Assembly: GCA_022825235.1 (NCBI GenBank)
Contig: JAJDYI010000039.1
Coordinates: forward strand, 1 to 64,000
Direction: 5' to 3'
Length of the DNA stretch: 64,000 nt
From: Alphaproteobacteria bacterium
Lineage (GTDB): Bacteria; Pseudomonadota; Alphaproteobacteria; TMED109
This document shows, piece after piece, positions 1-8,479 of this stretch; positions within the stretch are counted from its first letter, which is position 1; every line of letters starts with the position of its first letter. The notes beneath the pieces were generated by a model, which was not told the DNA's origin, made no database searches, and saw only the letters and a list, made by a program, of their open reading frames with translations. The position numbers and the translations under genes are program-made.

Positions 1-1
1 A

Positions 2-67
2 CGGCCCACCCCGCTCCAGCAACAGGCCTTCAAGCTGCTCGGCGTACGGTTGACGCGTAGCCAGTAG
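2..67 (+). CDS. C-terminal tail of an open frame entering the window (possible transposase end)
   Basis: An open frame runs in from the left edge and stops at 65-67, giving about 21 residues with the run PTPLQQQAFKLLGV. From memory this resembles the C-terminus of IS-type (IS4/IS1634-like) transposases. It sits directly against a decapitated exonuclease frame, which would fit an insertion sequence ending here. The fragment is too short to be sure, and no terminal inverted repeat can be judged because the element would lie outside the window. Confidence 0.25.
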   Translation, partial: RPTPLQQQAFKLLGVRLTRSQ

Positions 68-88
68 CGCGCCGCTGACAATTTATGA

Positions 89-433
89 CTGCCCGCCAAA
101 ACAGGCTCTTACTTCTTCCACTCTCTGGAACTTCAGGCTAGCGTGGCCCGGCGGGCGTGGCCGCAGTTCGCCAGGCGCGGCTACGCTCTCGGCAATGTCT
201 CGCGCTACCTGAACTACCGATACCGCGCGCACGACGCACTGGAGGACGCGAAGGCGGCCGGCAATCTGGTGCTCGCCGCCTGCCGCGAGACCGGGCTGGA
301 CGTGCCGGGCTGGCTTGAACGCATGAATGCGTCGACGGCCCCGCGACAACTGTCTAGGCGGCAGCAGGTTCGGCCGCGCGGGCGGCCTTCAGCGCCCGGG
401 CATACCATTCGACCTGGTCCGCGAAACCGCTGA
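89..433 (+). pseudogene. DnaQ-type 3'-5' exonuclease, C-terminal fragment
   Basis: The frame from 89 encodes the last part of a DnaQ/ExoX-like exonuclease domain: VARRAWP, then YALGNVSRYL and the third exonuclease motif as HDALEDAKAAG, where H and the second D are the usual catalytic pair. The upstream half of the domain (DxE motif) is missing: the same frame carries stops at 65-67 and 86-88 and different sequence before them. The tail after about 318 looks non-homologous and overlaps the 3' end of the convergent FMN reductase gene. I read this as a truncated remnant, perhaps cut by the element whose tail precedes it. A functional start such as the GTG at 143 would give a protein without a complete active site. 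Confidence 0.6.
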
Positions 434-935
434 ATCGCCGCTCGACGTCCGCATCGTCCGTGTGGCCGTTGTCGTCGAAGGTCTCGTGGACCCTGCCCAC
501 CCGAAAGGGCGCTCCGATCGGCGGTGCCCCGAGGACCGTGAACAGATGCCTGAGCGGCACCGCCGCGAGCGCTCCGCCGAGCGGCCCGGGCGAGTACGTG
601 CACACTGCCGAGGGCTTGCGCGCGTACTCGGGCAGGAAATGGTCGAGCACGTTGACGAGGGCGGGCGGAACGGAACCGTTGTACTCGGCGCTGACCGCGA
701 CGAATGCATCGGCCTGATCAAAGACGCGATGCACGAAGTCGAGGGCGCCCGGAGCCTCGCCCGCGTCGTAGTCCCGGTACCGTCGTTCCAGCAACGGAAC
801 GCGGTGCTCCATCGGGTCGATGAGCGTGGCTTCGTGCCCTCGGTCGCGGAAGGCTTGCGTGACAAAGCGGGCCATCCGGATGCCCACCCGCTGGGGGCGC
901 ACGGAGCCGTAGACCACGGCGATGCGAAGTTGCAT
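354..935 (-). CDS. NADPH-dependent FMN reductase family protein
   Basis: A 193-residue flavodoxin-fold reductase of the SsuE/ChrR/YieF class, expected to move electrons from NAD(P)H to FMN or quinones in the cytoplasm. Seen in the sequence: the N-terminal beta strand and phosphate-binding loop IAVVYGSVRPQRVGIRMA, and the central family motif AEYNGSVPPALVNVLDHF, which carries the flavin-contacting YNGS. Length fits the family (about 180-200 residues). An A/G-rich stretch (AAAGG in the coding sense) precedes the ATG. It converges on the exonuclease remnant. Its distance from the RiPP cluster, some 28 kb, argues against a role there. Substrate unknown. Confidence 0.85.
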   Translation of the reverse strand: MQLRIAVVYGSVRPQRVGIRMARFVTQAFRDRGHEATLIDPMEHRVPLLERRYRDYDAGEAPGALDFVHRVFDQADAFVAVSAEYNGSVPPALVNVLDHFLPEYARKPSAVCTYSPGPLGGALAAVPLRHLFTVLGAPPIGAPFRVGRVHETFDDNGHTDDADVERRFSGFADQVEWYARALKAARAAEPAAA

Positions 936-1296
936 GATCGGATTACCTTTGCAGCAGGGTTCGGTCGCTGGCCTCGACCACGCCCCAGTGCACGTAGAGC
1001 AAGTCGGGATGGCGGCGGGAGGACTATAGAGGGGGCGTCGGGTCTCGGTCCGATCCCCTCAAGCGGTCAAGTCCGCGCTTCCGGCGTTCTCCTCGACCTG
1101 CTGATCCGTCCGAAGAAAATCGGTTTCGCGGCAGGTCGGGGTGGGCGCGCGTCACGGAGCATCCATCTATGATCGAGGCGTCGCGGGATGGCTCGCCCCG
1201 GGCCGGCAAGGTACGCCCGGGATGGATGTCGTCGAGCTTGGCGTGGGCCCCGATCGCTGGCCACGGCCGGAGCAGGGAGACCGGGAGGAGGCCGCG
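936..1296. other. Divergent intergenic region, FMN reductase / CDF transporter
   Basis: About 360 bases between two divergent genes. Open frames continue upstream of the CDF start (to 1141), but they lack family homology and I treat them as non-coding. No tRNA, convincing promoter boxes or long inverted repeat were found by eye. Confidence 0.4.
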
Positions 1297-2211
1297 ATGA
1301 CCGGCAGCCATGGACGGCACGGCCACGGTGGTCACGCCGATGGTCGGCCTGACAACGCCCAGCGGATCTTCTGGGCCCTGATCCTGACCGGGGGCTTCAT
1401 GTTCGCCGAGGTTGTCGGCGGCGTCATTTCGGGTTCCCTGGCGCTGCTGGCGGACGCCGCCCACATGCTGGTCGATACCGTGGCGCTCCTGTTTGCCTGG
1501 ATCGCGTTCAAGCTCAGCAACCGCCCTGCCGACCGGTCGCGCACGTACGGCTACCACCGTTTTCCGGTGCTCGCCGCCTTTGCCAACGGCATCAGCCTCC
1601 TGTTCATCGTCGGGTGGATCTTCACGGAAGCAGCCGACCGGCTGGTCAATCCGACCGACGTGCTCGCCGGCCCAATGCTGGTGGTCGCCGTGCTTGGACT
1701 GGTCGTCAACATCACGGCGTACGTCGTGTTGCGCGGTGCCGATCGAACCAATCTCAATGTTCGGGGAGCGCTGCTCCACATCTTGGGCGACATGCTCGGT
1801 TCGGCGGCAGCAGCGTGTGCGGCCCTGACCATCATGGCGACCGGCTGGATGCAGATTGATCCGCTGTTGTCGATTCTCGTCGGGCTGTTCGTACTTCGCA
1901 GCGCATGGTTTCTCCTGAAAGACGCGGCGCACGTCCTGCTGGAGGGGGTGCCCGAGCAGCTGGAGGTGCAGGAGATCGGCCCCGATCTCGTGGCAAATGT
2001 TGCTGTTGTCGAGGATGTCCACCACGTGCACGCCTGGTCGTTGTCGCAGGATCGGTCACTGCTGACCCTGCACGCCAGAATCATGAAGGATGCGCACCCG
2101 GACTCCGCGATCGCGGACATTCAGGCGCGTCTGGCCAGGCGCTTCGACATCCGCCACGTGACCGTCCAGATCGAGTTCGAGAACTGCACGGATGATGCGG
2201 TTGCCACCTGA
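1297..2211 (+). CDS. Cation diffusion facilitator (CzcD/ZitB-like Zn2+ exporter)
   Basis: A proton-coupled efflux carrier for Zn2+ or similar divalent cations in the inner membrane. The 304-residue protein opens with a His-rich tail (HGRHGHGGH), then six hydrophobic segments. TM2 carries the metal-site motif LLADAAHMLVD (HxxxD) and TM5 has HILGDMLGS (HxxxD), the two halves of the tetrahedral transport site. The C-terminal cytoplasmic domain holds VEDVHHVHAWSL, typical of the family. I chose ATG 1297 because GGGAGGAGG lies just upstream and the length is then normal; the longer frame from 1141 adds no homology. The neighbouring zinc importer genes suggest opposed control of zinc uptake and export. 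Confidence 0.92.
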   Translation: MTGSHGRHGHGGHADGRPDNAQRIFWALILTGGFMFAEVVGGVISGSLALLADAAHMLVDTVALLFAWIAFKLSNRPADRSRTYGYHRFPVLAAFANGISLLFIVGWIFTEAADRLVNPTDVLAGPMLVVAVLGLVVNITAYVVLRGADRTNLNVRGALLHILGDMLGSAAAACAALTIMATGWMQIDPLLSILVGLFVLRSAWFLLKDAAHVLLEGVPEQLEVQEIGPDLVANVAVVEDVHHVHAWSLSQDRSLLTLHARIMKDAHPDSAIADIQARLARRFDIRHVTVQIEFENCTDDAVAT

Positions 2212-2230
2212 CACGAGGCCGCGCATGCGT

Positions 2231-2261
2231 CCGCCCGTAGGCTCCGGCCGCGGACGGGCGG
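2231..2261. terminator. GC-rich stem-loop between convergent genes
   Basis: Perfect 8-bp arms, CCGCCCGT at 2231-2238 and ACGGGCGG at 2254-2261, lie between the 3' ends of the CDF gene and znuB. There is no run of T after it on either strand, so it may stall polymerase or protect 3' ends rather than act as a classic intrinsic terminator. Confidence 0.35.
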
Positions 2262-2476
2262 TTGCCGTTCGCTCCCCTGCACGCCAACTCACCCTGAACC
2301 GAGCAGGCCACCACCCGGAGAGTGGACATCGGCGTGCCTCGTGGGCGTGTCGGCTCAGTGATGCCGGGCGCCCAGTCCTCCTCCTCCACGCCGACCCGGC
2401 CTGTGGCTGGCCGAGCTCCTGGACCACGGGCGCATTGATTGTTGTCGCGCAGGCGGGGCCTGGCCGGGCGCGGGAT

Positions 2477-3280
2477 TCAGCGCGCGTCGCCTGCCGGTAG
2501 CGTGCGCCCCAGTCGGGTGAGGATGAACAGCACCAGCGCCGTCACGACGATGGAGGGACCTGACGGCGTGTCGAACGTTGCCGATGCGAACAGTCCGCCT
2601 GCAACCGCCGTCATGCCCACTACCGCTGCACCGGCGGCCATCTGCTCAGGACTTGCGGCGAACCGGCGCACGGACGCCGAGGGAATGATCAGCAGGGCGA
2701 CAATCAGCAGAACCCCGACGATCTTGATGGCGGCAGCGATTACGGCTGCCAGCAGGATGCCGAACACGAGTTGCGCGCGTTCCGGTTTGAGCCCGGCGAC
2801 GACCGCGAGATCCGGGCTGACCGTCGCCGCCAGAAGGGGCCGCCAGATCCACCACAGCAGCCCCAGTGCGAGCACCCCGCCGCCCCAGATGACGGCCAGA
2901 TCGGTATGCGATACCGCCAGGATGTCTCCGAACAGGAGCGCCTGAAGATCGACCCGCATGTTCGGGAAGAACGACAGGAGGACGAGGCCGACAGCAAGCC
3001 CTCCGTGCGAGAGCAGACCGAGCAGCGTATCGGTCGGCAGCGTGTCGCGCCGCTCCAGGTAGTACATGGCCAGTACGACCAGGGCTGCGGTAACGAAGAT
3101 GCCGATGACCAAGTGCAGATCGACCAGAACCGCAATGGCGACGCCCAGCAGTGCCGAGTGTGCGATCGTCTCGCCAAAGTACGCGAGGCGTCGCCAAACG
3201 ATGAAGCAGCCTGCCGGACCCGTGACCATTGCCAGCCCGATGCCAGCCAGCAGGGCGCGTATGAAGAAATCGTCCAGCAT
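2477..3280 (-). CDS. znuB: Zinc ABC transporter permease ZnuB
   Basis: The 267-residue inner-membrane permease of a high-affinity zinc importer (ABC-3 family). It has about eight hydrophobic segments and family features such as RRLAYFGETIAHSALLG near the N-terminus, followed by a long loop and LLGLLSHGGLAVGLV. The C-terminal part contains VGVLLIVALLIIPSASVRRF, the signature region that contacts the ATPase. It lies three bases downstream of znuC on the same strand, so the two are one operon. znuA is divergent. The family also imports Mn2+, but the His-rich ZnuA partner and the neighbouring CDF exporter point to zinc. Confidence 0.9.
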   Translation of the reverse strand: MLDDFFIRALLAGIGLAMVTGPAGCFIVWRRLAYFGETIAHSALLGVAIAVLVDLHLVIGIFVTAALVVLAMYYLERRDTLPTDTLLGLLSHGGLAVGLVLLSFFPNMRVDLQALLFGDILAVSHTDLAVIWGGGVLALGLLWWIWRPLLAATVSPDLAVVAGLKPERAQLVFGILLAAVIAAAIKIVGVLLIVALLIIPSASVRRFAASPEQMAAGAAVVGMTAVAGGLFASATFDTPSGPSIVVTALVLFILTRLGRTLPAGDAR

Positions 3281-3283
3281 GCT

Positions 3284-3943
3284 TCAGTTCTGCCCGGAGC
3301 CCTGCCGCGCCGCTCCCGTATACGGATCCACTAGGCCGACGGACCGTTCGTCGTGTTCGTGCGGCACCAGGACCACCACATCGTCACCGGAACTCATTGC
3401 CGCGTGGAGGTCGTGCGAAATCAGAAGCACCCCGCACTGCAGATCCCGGCGGATGTCCTGGATCAAATCGAGCAGGACGCCGGACCCGGCCATGTCGACG
3501 CCCTGGGCCGGTTCGTCGAGCACCAGGAGATCTGGGCGGTGAATCAGGGCACGAGCCAGCAGGAGACGTTGAAACTCCCCGCCGGACAGCGTCGTTACCG
3601 GCGGATCGCCGAGGCGGTGCAAGCCCACGGCCGCCAGCGCCGATTCGATGCGGCTGCTGGGAAACCGCTCCGTCAGGGTCATGAGCCGCCGCACGGTCAG
3701 GGGCAGCGTCGGGCTCAGCGCAAGCCGTTGCGGCACGTAGCCTACCTTGAGGGCCGGAATTCGTTCGACCGAGCCCTCGTCGATCGCAAGCAAACCGAGA
3801 ATGGCCTTTGCACAGGTGGACTTGCCTGCACCATTGGCGCCGATCAGATAGATGAGCTGGCCACGATCAACCGTGAGGTCGACATGCCGGATGATCCAGC
3901 GTTCACCGCGGCGCACTCCCATGTCTGTGGCTTTGACAAGCAC
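3284..3943 (-). CDS. znuC: Zinc ABC transporter ATP-binding protein ZnuC
   Basis: The 219-residue ATPase that powers zinc import with ZnuB and ZnuA. Visible motifs in order: Walker A GANGAGKST near residue 37, Q-loop in VGYVPQRLAL, signature TLSGGEFQRLLLARAL, Walker B DLLVLDEPAQGVD, and the switch His in LISHDLHAAM. The C-terminal tail is short with a HEHDE cluster, as in other ZnuC proteins. Translation probably starts at GTG 3943. It is first in the znuCB operon and divergent from znuA, with 320 bases between them where a Zur operator would be expected, though I could not see a clear palindrome. Confidence 0.9.
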   Translation of the reverse strand: MLVKATDMGVRRGERWIIRHVDLTVDRGQLIYLIGANGAGKSTCAKAILGLLAIDEGSVERIPALKVGYVPQRLALSPTLPLTVRRLMTLTERFPSSRIESALAAVGLHRLGDPPVTTLSGGEFQRLLLARALIHRPDLLVLDEPAQGVDMAGSGVLLDLIQDIRRDLQCGVLLISHDLHAAMSSGDDVVVLVPHEHDERSVGLVDPYTGAARQGSGQN

Positions 3944-4263
3944 GGCAGGGCCCCTCCGGCAACCGAACTACTTGGTGCGGGTGCTAGCGCAGGCGGCCGA
4001 TCTCTTGAGCCCGGTCCCCGCGGACGCACCGGCATGCCGGCCATCGCGTCGCCGCTGCCACCATATCATCGGCCGTGAGGTTACTGGACTGGCGGGCGGG
4101 GTGTGATCGATGAACTCCGGTTTCTCGGGCAACTCCCCCGTGTGGCCAAGCGCCAGCCCCTCCCTCGGCAGGCCTCCACGGGGTCGGAAATGCGCTTGAC
4201 ATGATGTGTAGAAATACGCCGTTTCTCGATGTCAGCTGGGTCTCCCTTTACCCGGAAGTGCTT
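3944..4263. promoter_or_regulatory. Divergent znuC / znuA control region
   Basis: About 320 bases separate the divergent zinc-uptake genes. A TTGACA hexamer at 4196-4201 faces znuA, but no well-spaced TATAAT partner is visible. Zinc uptake genes are usually repressed by Zur from such a region. No convincing Zur palindrome was found by eye, so the regulatory call rests on position only. Confidence 0.35.
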
Positions 4264-5283
4264 ATGGGCCGTTCTCTCATGGCCTGGCGACAGGTGCGTG
4301 CAGCACTGGTTTCGCTTGCTCTGATCTGCTGGACAGATGCGGCGCCTGCCGCAGCCAGCGACAGCGCGGCGGTCGTCGCGTCGATCAAGCCGGTCCACTC
4401 GATCGTGAGTGCAGTCATGCTCGGAGTCGGCGAGCCGCAACTTCTCATCCAGGGCGCCTCCTCACCCCACACCTTCAGTTTGCGTCCGTCGGACGCGGCG
4501 GTGCTGGAGGAGGCGAGCGTGATCTTCTGGATCGGAGAGTCGTTGGAGGCGACGCTGGTTGGTCCGATTTCCACACTGGCGCAACAGGCCCGCGTGGTCA
4601 CGCTGTCCGAGGCCGCAGATCTCGTCCGCCGTCCGTTGCGAGAAGGCGGGGCGTTCGAGGGGCATGCGCACCATGAGGGCGACCATGACCCACATCACGA
4701 TTCGGCTCGTGACCACGATCATGACCCGGTGGCGCACGACGAGACCGAGTTCGACATGCATGTCTGGCTCGACCCGCACAATGCTGGCGTGATGGCGCGA
4801 ACGATTGCTGATGTCCTGGCTGATGTCGATCCGGCAAATGCGGCAACGTACGCAAACAACGCAGAGGAAATGGTCCGCCGTCTCGATGCCCTGGGGGAGT
4901 ACATCGATGCCTTGGTGGCGCCGGCTCGCGGGCAGCCGTTCGTCATGTTCCATGACGCCTACCGATATTTTGAGGACCGATTCGGCCTGGCCGCCATCGG
5001 CTCCGTCGTGGTCAGTCTGGAACAAGCCCCAGGAGTCCGGAGAATCCGTGACTTGCGTAAAATGGTGCGGGAACTGGGTGTGGTCTGTGTGTTTGCCGAG
5101 CCCCAATTCCAGCCCCGCTTGGTCACCACGGTCGTCGAGAACACGCCGGCACGCGTAGGCACGCTCGATCCTCTGGGCGCCGGTATCGAAAGTGGGCCCG
5201 AGCTCTATTTCACCCTGCTCCGCAACATGGCGGAATCATTTGCCGACTGCCTGACGCCGGATCAGGGCGGCGGCCGGCAATAG
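4264..5283 (+). CDS. znuA: Zinc ABC transporter substrate-binding protein ZnuA
   Basis: The periplasmic zinc-binding protein that feeds ZnuBC. With ATG 4264 the protein is 339 residues and starts with a signal peptide (RQVRAALVSLALICW, then an Ala-rich cleavage region). It carries the metal-binding His in SSPHTFSLRPSDA, the His-rich loop of zinc-specific members at about residues 134-162 (HAHHEGDHDPHHD and further His-Asp repeats), DMHVWLDPHNA, and FHDAYRYFEDRFGL. All three conserved His positions are present. The frame extends to 4201, but the shorter start gives the better signal peptide. It is divergent from znuCB. Confidence 0.92.
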   Translation: MGRSLMAWRQVRAALVSLALICWTDAAPAAASDSAAVVASIKPVHSIVSAVMLGVGEPQLLIQGASSPHTFSLRPSDAAVLEEASVIFWIGESLEATLVGPISTLAQQARVVTLSEAADLVRRPLREGGAFEGHAHHEGDHDPHHDSARDHDHDPVAHDETEFDMHVWLDPHNAGVMARTIADVLADVDPANAATYANNAEEMVRRLDALGEYIDALVAPARGQPFVMFHDAYRYFEDRFGLAAIGSVVVSLEQAPGVRRIRDLRKMVRELGVVCVFAEPQFQPRLVTTVVENTPARVGTLDPLGAGIESGPELYFTLLRNMAESFADCLTPDQGGGRQ

Positions 5284-5630
5284 CTCGCCATCGGGCGGGG
5301 TCGTGCAAAGCGGCAGCGAAGACGCCGGACCACAGCCTGAGGTTCCGTCTGTGATCGTCCGGTCCGACGCACGCACACGCGACGGCTCCCGCCGACCGGT
5401 GTCAGGGTCGCCGGCCCGGACCCCGGCCGGGGACGGGCCTTCACTTGCCCGTGCTTCTGCACGACCCGGGAACCTGCCATGTCCCTGCCTTTCAGGGAGT
5501 TAGCGGCGCCGCACCAGCGAAACGCCGTTCTGTGCTAAATCAGCGGTTCGACACTCGCCGGGTTCCGGGCGGGTCTGTATGCGGCGAGCTCCGGGCTTCG
5601 GGCTGACGGAGGCCGCACGGAGAATCCCCA
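5284..5630. other. Intergenic region downstream of znuA
   Basis: About 350 bases with no convincing gene. It contains the hairpin at 5413-5439 and, next to the following gene, a purine-rich ribosome-binding stretch (CGGAGAA). No tRNA or repeat was seen. Confidence 0.4.
5413..5439 (+). terminator. Strong GC hairpin downstream of znuA
   Basis: GGCCCG-GA-CCCC followed by GGCC and GGGG-A-CGGGCC forms a near-perfect stem about 130 bases after the znuA stop. Only TT follows, so intrinsic termination would be weak. The rest of 5284-5630 shows nothing I can name. Confidence 0.35.
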
Positions 5631-6074
5631 ATGCCGATCAATCACCATGAGCATCAGGTTTACGGTGAGGGCCTGACCCGGACGGCCAGCGGCGAGACGC
5701 TCATTTCGGTGCAACGGCTGGCGAAGGAAGTTGGCAAATCAGAGGAGGAGGTCGAGGCCGCACTGCGGAGCGGATTGCTGTCGGCCAGGAAAATCCGCGA
5801 TTTCTCGGGTAACTCCGTCGAGGCGATCAATCTGGTGTCAGCGCGCCTGCACTTCGACCTCTCCGATCAGATGACACAGCGCCTCTATCGACCGGACACC
5901 GAGGACGTGTCGGTCGAGCGCCTCAAGGTCCTCTGGCCTGATTCGCTTCCACAGCCCGAAGCGATGGCTTCCAATTCCGTGGCGACGGAGCCTCCCAGTT
6001 CGCAGCAACGTGCCGCCAAGCTGCGTGCCACCCGCTACGAACCGCAGCAGCTGACTGCCAAACGCAAACGGTAG
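5631..6074 (+). CDS. Hypothetical protein, 147 residues
   Basis: I do not recognise this family. The ATG follows a GGAG-type ribosome-binding site (about 5620) and the frame shows GC-rich third positions like its neighbours, so it is probably coding. Residues 25-80 form a compact part that looks like a helix-turn-helix or excisionase-like fold (LISVQRLAKEVGKSEEEVEAA followed by a short wing-like stretch), while 100-147 is polar, Ser/Gln/Arg-rich and likely disordered. No signal peptide, membrane segment or cysteine. It stands alone between znuA and secE on the same strand, so context gives no function. Confidence 0.5.
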   Translation: MPINHHEHQVYGEGLTRTASGETLISVQRLAKEVGKSEEEVEAALRSGLLSARKIRDFSGNSVEAINLVSARLHFDLSDQMTQRLYRPDTEDVSVERLKVLWPDSLPQPEAMASNSVATEPPSSQQRAAKLRATRYEPQQLTAKRKR

Positions 6075-6340
6075 GGCTGCCTCCCGGGCCGAAAATGGGG
6101 GCGCGCGACTGTCGGCGAGGCCGGGGTCAGGCGGGTGGAAACCGCGTTCCGTGTCGCCGGCCCGGGAGAGCATGATCGCCGGGTTCAGGCCCGGTTGTGC
6201 GGGTGCCGTCACTTGCGATCAAGACCACGGATGGGGTATCTTGCCGACCAGCCGTATCCCTCGTCATCTTCGGTTCCCGTTGTCGCTGGCGGCAATGTCT
6301 GCGGCGGGCAAGTCGTTTCGCACCAATTGAGGATTCGCCC

Positions 6341-6538
6341 ATGAACGGAACTTCCCCGATGGAGTTTCTTCGCGAAATTCGCCAGGAGCTGGCCAAGGTC
6401 ACGTGGCCGACCCGCAAGGAGACTGCGGTCACCACGGGGATGGTGTTCGTGATGGTGTTCCTGCTGGCGCTTTTCTTTCTGGGCGTTGACCAGCTGATCT
6501 CGATGGCGATCCAGGCCATTCTCGGGTTGGGCAGTTGA
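6341..6538 (+). CDS. secE: Preprotein translocase subunit SecE
   Basis: A 65-residue single-span SecE, the small essential subunit that clamps SecY in the inner-membrane translocon. The sequence has the short form typical of most bacteria: an amphipathic start (FLREIRQELAKVTWPTRKET, with the invariant WP[TS]R) and one C-terminal hydrophobic helix (MVFVMVFLLALFFLGV). ATG 6341 is chosen because it gives exactly this size; the longer frame from 6197 adds unrelated residues. It sits upstream of nusG as usual. The tRNA-Trp gene that often precedes secE is not present in the 270 bases upstream. Confidence 0.92.
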   Translation: MNGTSPMEFLREIRQELAKVTWPTRKETAVTTGMVFVMVFLLALFFLGVDQLISMAIQAILGLGS

Positions 6539-6558
6539 CGCGAACGGAGCAGCCGGAG

Positions 6559-7089
6559 ATGGCGCTGGCTTGGTACATCGTGCACGCACATTCCGGCTTC
6601 GAGGCGCGGGTGGCGGAAGCGATCCGCGCCGAGGCTGTGCGCCACGAACTGGCCGACGACATCACGGAGGCGGTCGTGCCGACCGAGAATGTGGTCGAGC
6701 TGCGGCAGGGGAAGAAGATCGAGACCGAACGGAAGTTCTTCCCCGGTTACGTGCTCGTCCGCATGATGTTATCCGACCGGACGCGCCGGCTCGTGCTTGA
6801 TGTCCCGCGGGTGCTTGGGTTTGTCGGCACGGAGGGCGACCCGATCCCGATTTCCGATGACGAGGCCGGCCGGGTGCTCAACCAAATCCGCGAAGGGGTC
6901 GAACGTCCGCGACCGGCCGTCATCTTCGAGATCGGCGAGAATGTCCGCGTGGGCGATGGTCCGTTCACATCCTTCAACGGGGTGGTCGAGGAGATCGACG
7001 AGGAGCGGTCGCGCGTGAAGGTGTCGGTCTCGATCTTCGGCCGTGCGACCCCCGTCGAACTGGAATACTCGCAAGTCGAGAAAATCTAG
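6559..7089 (+). CDS. nusG: Transcription termination/antitermination factor NusG
   Basis: NusG binds RNA polymerase and couples it to Rho or to the ribosome. The 176-residue protein has the NGN domain (AWYIVHAHSGFEARVAEAI and FFPGYVLVRM) and the C-terminal KOW domain (VRVGDGPFTSFNGVVEEID). ATG 6559 is preferred to the TTG at 6535 that overlaps the secE stop, because GGAG at 6546-6549 is ideally spaced and the protein then begins at the NGN strand. Part of the secE-nusG-rplK-rplA run. Confidence 0.95.
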   Translation: MALAWYIVHAHSGFEARVAEAIRAEAVRHELADDITEAVVPTENVVELRQGKKIETERKFFPGYVLVRMMLSDRTRRLVLDVPRVLGFVGTEGDPIPISDDEAGRVLNQIREGVERPRPAVIFEIGENVRVGDGPFTSFNGVVEEIDEERSRVKVSVSIFGRATPVELEYSQVEKI

Positions 7090-7109
7090 AGACTTAACGG
7101 AACAGTCTG

Positions 7110-7538
7110 ATGGCAAAACAAATTGAAGGTTTTGTGCGAATTCAGGTGCCGGCGGGCCAGGCGAATCCTTCGCCGCCGATCGGACCCGCCCTGGGACAGG
7201 CGGGGCTGAACATCATGGAGTTCTGCAAGGCGTTCAACGCGCAGACCCAGGGCGCCGAGGCCGGCGCCCCGTTGCCCGTCGTGATCACGGTGTACCGCGA
7301 TCGGAGCTTCACCTTCACGGTGAAGAAGCCGCCCGTGTCCTACTACCTGAAGCGTGCCGCCAAGATCCCCAAGGGATCGGGTGAGACCGGACGCGTCGCC
7401 ACGGTCGGCACGGTGACCGCTGCGCAGGTGCGGGAAATCGCGCAGGAGAAGATGCCGGATCTGAACGCTTCCGGAGTTGACGAGGCTTGCCGGATCGTCG
7501 AGGGTACGGCCCGCTCGATGGGCATTGGAGTCGGCTGA
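7110..7538 (+). CDS. rplK: 50S ribosomal protein L11
   Basis: L11 (142 residues) forms the GTPase-associated centre on 23S rRNA with L10 and L7/L12. The proline-rich N-terminal region ([28 protein letters not shown]) and C-terminal RNA-binding domain ([17 protein letters not shown], then RSMGIGV) are complete and of normal length. It follows nusG by 20 bases and precedes rplA by four bases, the usual order. Confidence 0.97.
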   Translation: MAKQIEGFVRIQVPAGQANPSPPIGPALGQAGLNIMEFCKAFNAQTQGAEAGAPLPVVITVYRDRSFTFTVKKPPVSYYLKRAAKIPKGSGETGRVATVGTVTAAQVREIAQEKMPDLNASGVDEACRIVEGTARSMGIGVG

Positions 7539-7542
7539 AGCG

Positions 7543-8256
7543 ATGGCACGTTCAGGAAAACGCCTGCGGGCGGCCCGCGAGGGGCTAGACCGGACCCGGC
7601 CGCTGAAACTGCAGGATGCCCTTGCGCATCTGAAGAAGCACGGCGGCACCAAGTTCGATCAGACCGTGGAGATCGCGGTCAATCTGAATCTCGACACCCG
7701 TCAGTCGGACCAGCAGGTGCGGGGTACCGTGATGTTGCCGGCAGGGACCGGCAAAACGATCCGGGTGGCGGTGTTTGCGCGTGATCAGGCGGCCGAGGCT
7801 GCGCGTGCTGCGGGGGCTGACCTCGTCGGGGCGGAAGATCTGGCCGAAACCGTCCAAAAGGGCGAAATCGAATTTGACCGTGCGGTGGCGACCCCGGACT
7901 GCATGCCCGTCGTCGGCCGCCTCGGCAAGATTCTGGGTCCGCGCGGCCTGATGCCGAACCCGAAGCTCGGCACGGTCACCACCGACGTCGCGACCGCCGT
8001 GCAGGCCGCCAAAGGAGGGCAGGTCGCCTTTCGCGCCGAAAAGGCCGGAGTCGTGCATGCCGGGATCGGCAAGACGAGCTTCGATGAAGGCAGCCTGGCC
8101 GCCAACGTCCAGGCGTTCGTCGGGGCGATCCGGGATGCGCGTCCGGCGGGCGCCAAAGGCGTGTATATTGAGAAGATCTGGCTGTCGTCGACCATGGGAC
8201 CAGGGGTCCAGTTGGACGTAGCCGATCTGGAGGCTGGGGCCCAGGCCACAGCGTAA
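7543..8256 (+). CDS. rplA: 50S ribosomal protein L1
   Basis: L1 (237 residues) forms the mobile L1 stalk and in many bacteria represses its own rplKA message. The signature LGKILGPRGLMPNPKLGTVT lies mid-protein, and the RNA-contacting AGVVHAGIGKTSFDE follows. ATG 7543, four bases after rplK, gives the standard length; the frame open from 7477 is only read-through of rplK. Downstream is the L10 leader. Confidence 0.97.
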   Translation: MARSGKRLRAAREGLDRTRPLKLQDALAHLKKHGGTKFDQTVEIAVNLNLDTRQSDQQVRGTVMLPAGTGKTIRVAVFARDQAAEAARAAGADLVGAEDLAETVQKGEIEFDRAVATPDCMPVVGRLGKILGPRGLMPNPKLGTVTTDVATAVQAAKGGQVAFRAEKAGVVHAGIGKTSFDEGSLAANVQAFVGAIRDARPAGAKGVYIEKIWLSSTMGPGVQLDVADLEAGAQATA

Positions 8257-8289
8257 CTGCTAAATCGCGGTCTCGGCGCGCACCGCCGA

Positions 8290-8365
8290 GGTCGCTTCCT
8301 GTCCGAGACTGCAGGCGGCGGAAGCCTTAATTCTCCTGCACAGACGGGGTGTGGACGCAGCGTCT
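8290..8365 (+). ncRNA. L10 leader (ribosomal protein autoregulatory 5' UTR)
   Basis: Upstream of rplJ the stretch CCTTAATTCTCCTGCACAGA, preceded by CTGTCCGAGACTGCAGGCG, matches the conserved core of the L10 leader in alphaproteobacteria (CCTTAAT...CCTGC..AGACGG). In known cases the L10-(L7/L12)4 complex binds this RNA to repress rplJL. Limits are approximate. It lies in the 223-base gap between rplA and rplJ, as expected. Confidence 0.75.
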
Positions 8366-8479
8366 GACCGCGCGTCCGGGCTCATTCGTTGGACAGGTGT
8401 GAACTCGGACCGGCACGGGCCGGGCGGGGGATTGCCCGGGGGCGCCCAGCGTCCGGCCGGGGCTAGGGGAGGCCGTCCG

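Noticed and set aside
354..935. FMN reductase as the flavin supplier or azoline oxidase of the RiPP cluster
   Set aside because: Wrong family for a SagB-type oxidase, and it lies about 28 kb from the cluster's left edge with housekeeping genes between.
6075..6340. tRNA-Trp expected before secE
   Set aside because: No cloverleaf, T-arm or CCA end could be found in this gap.
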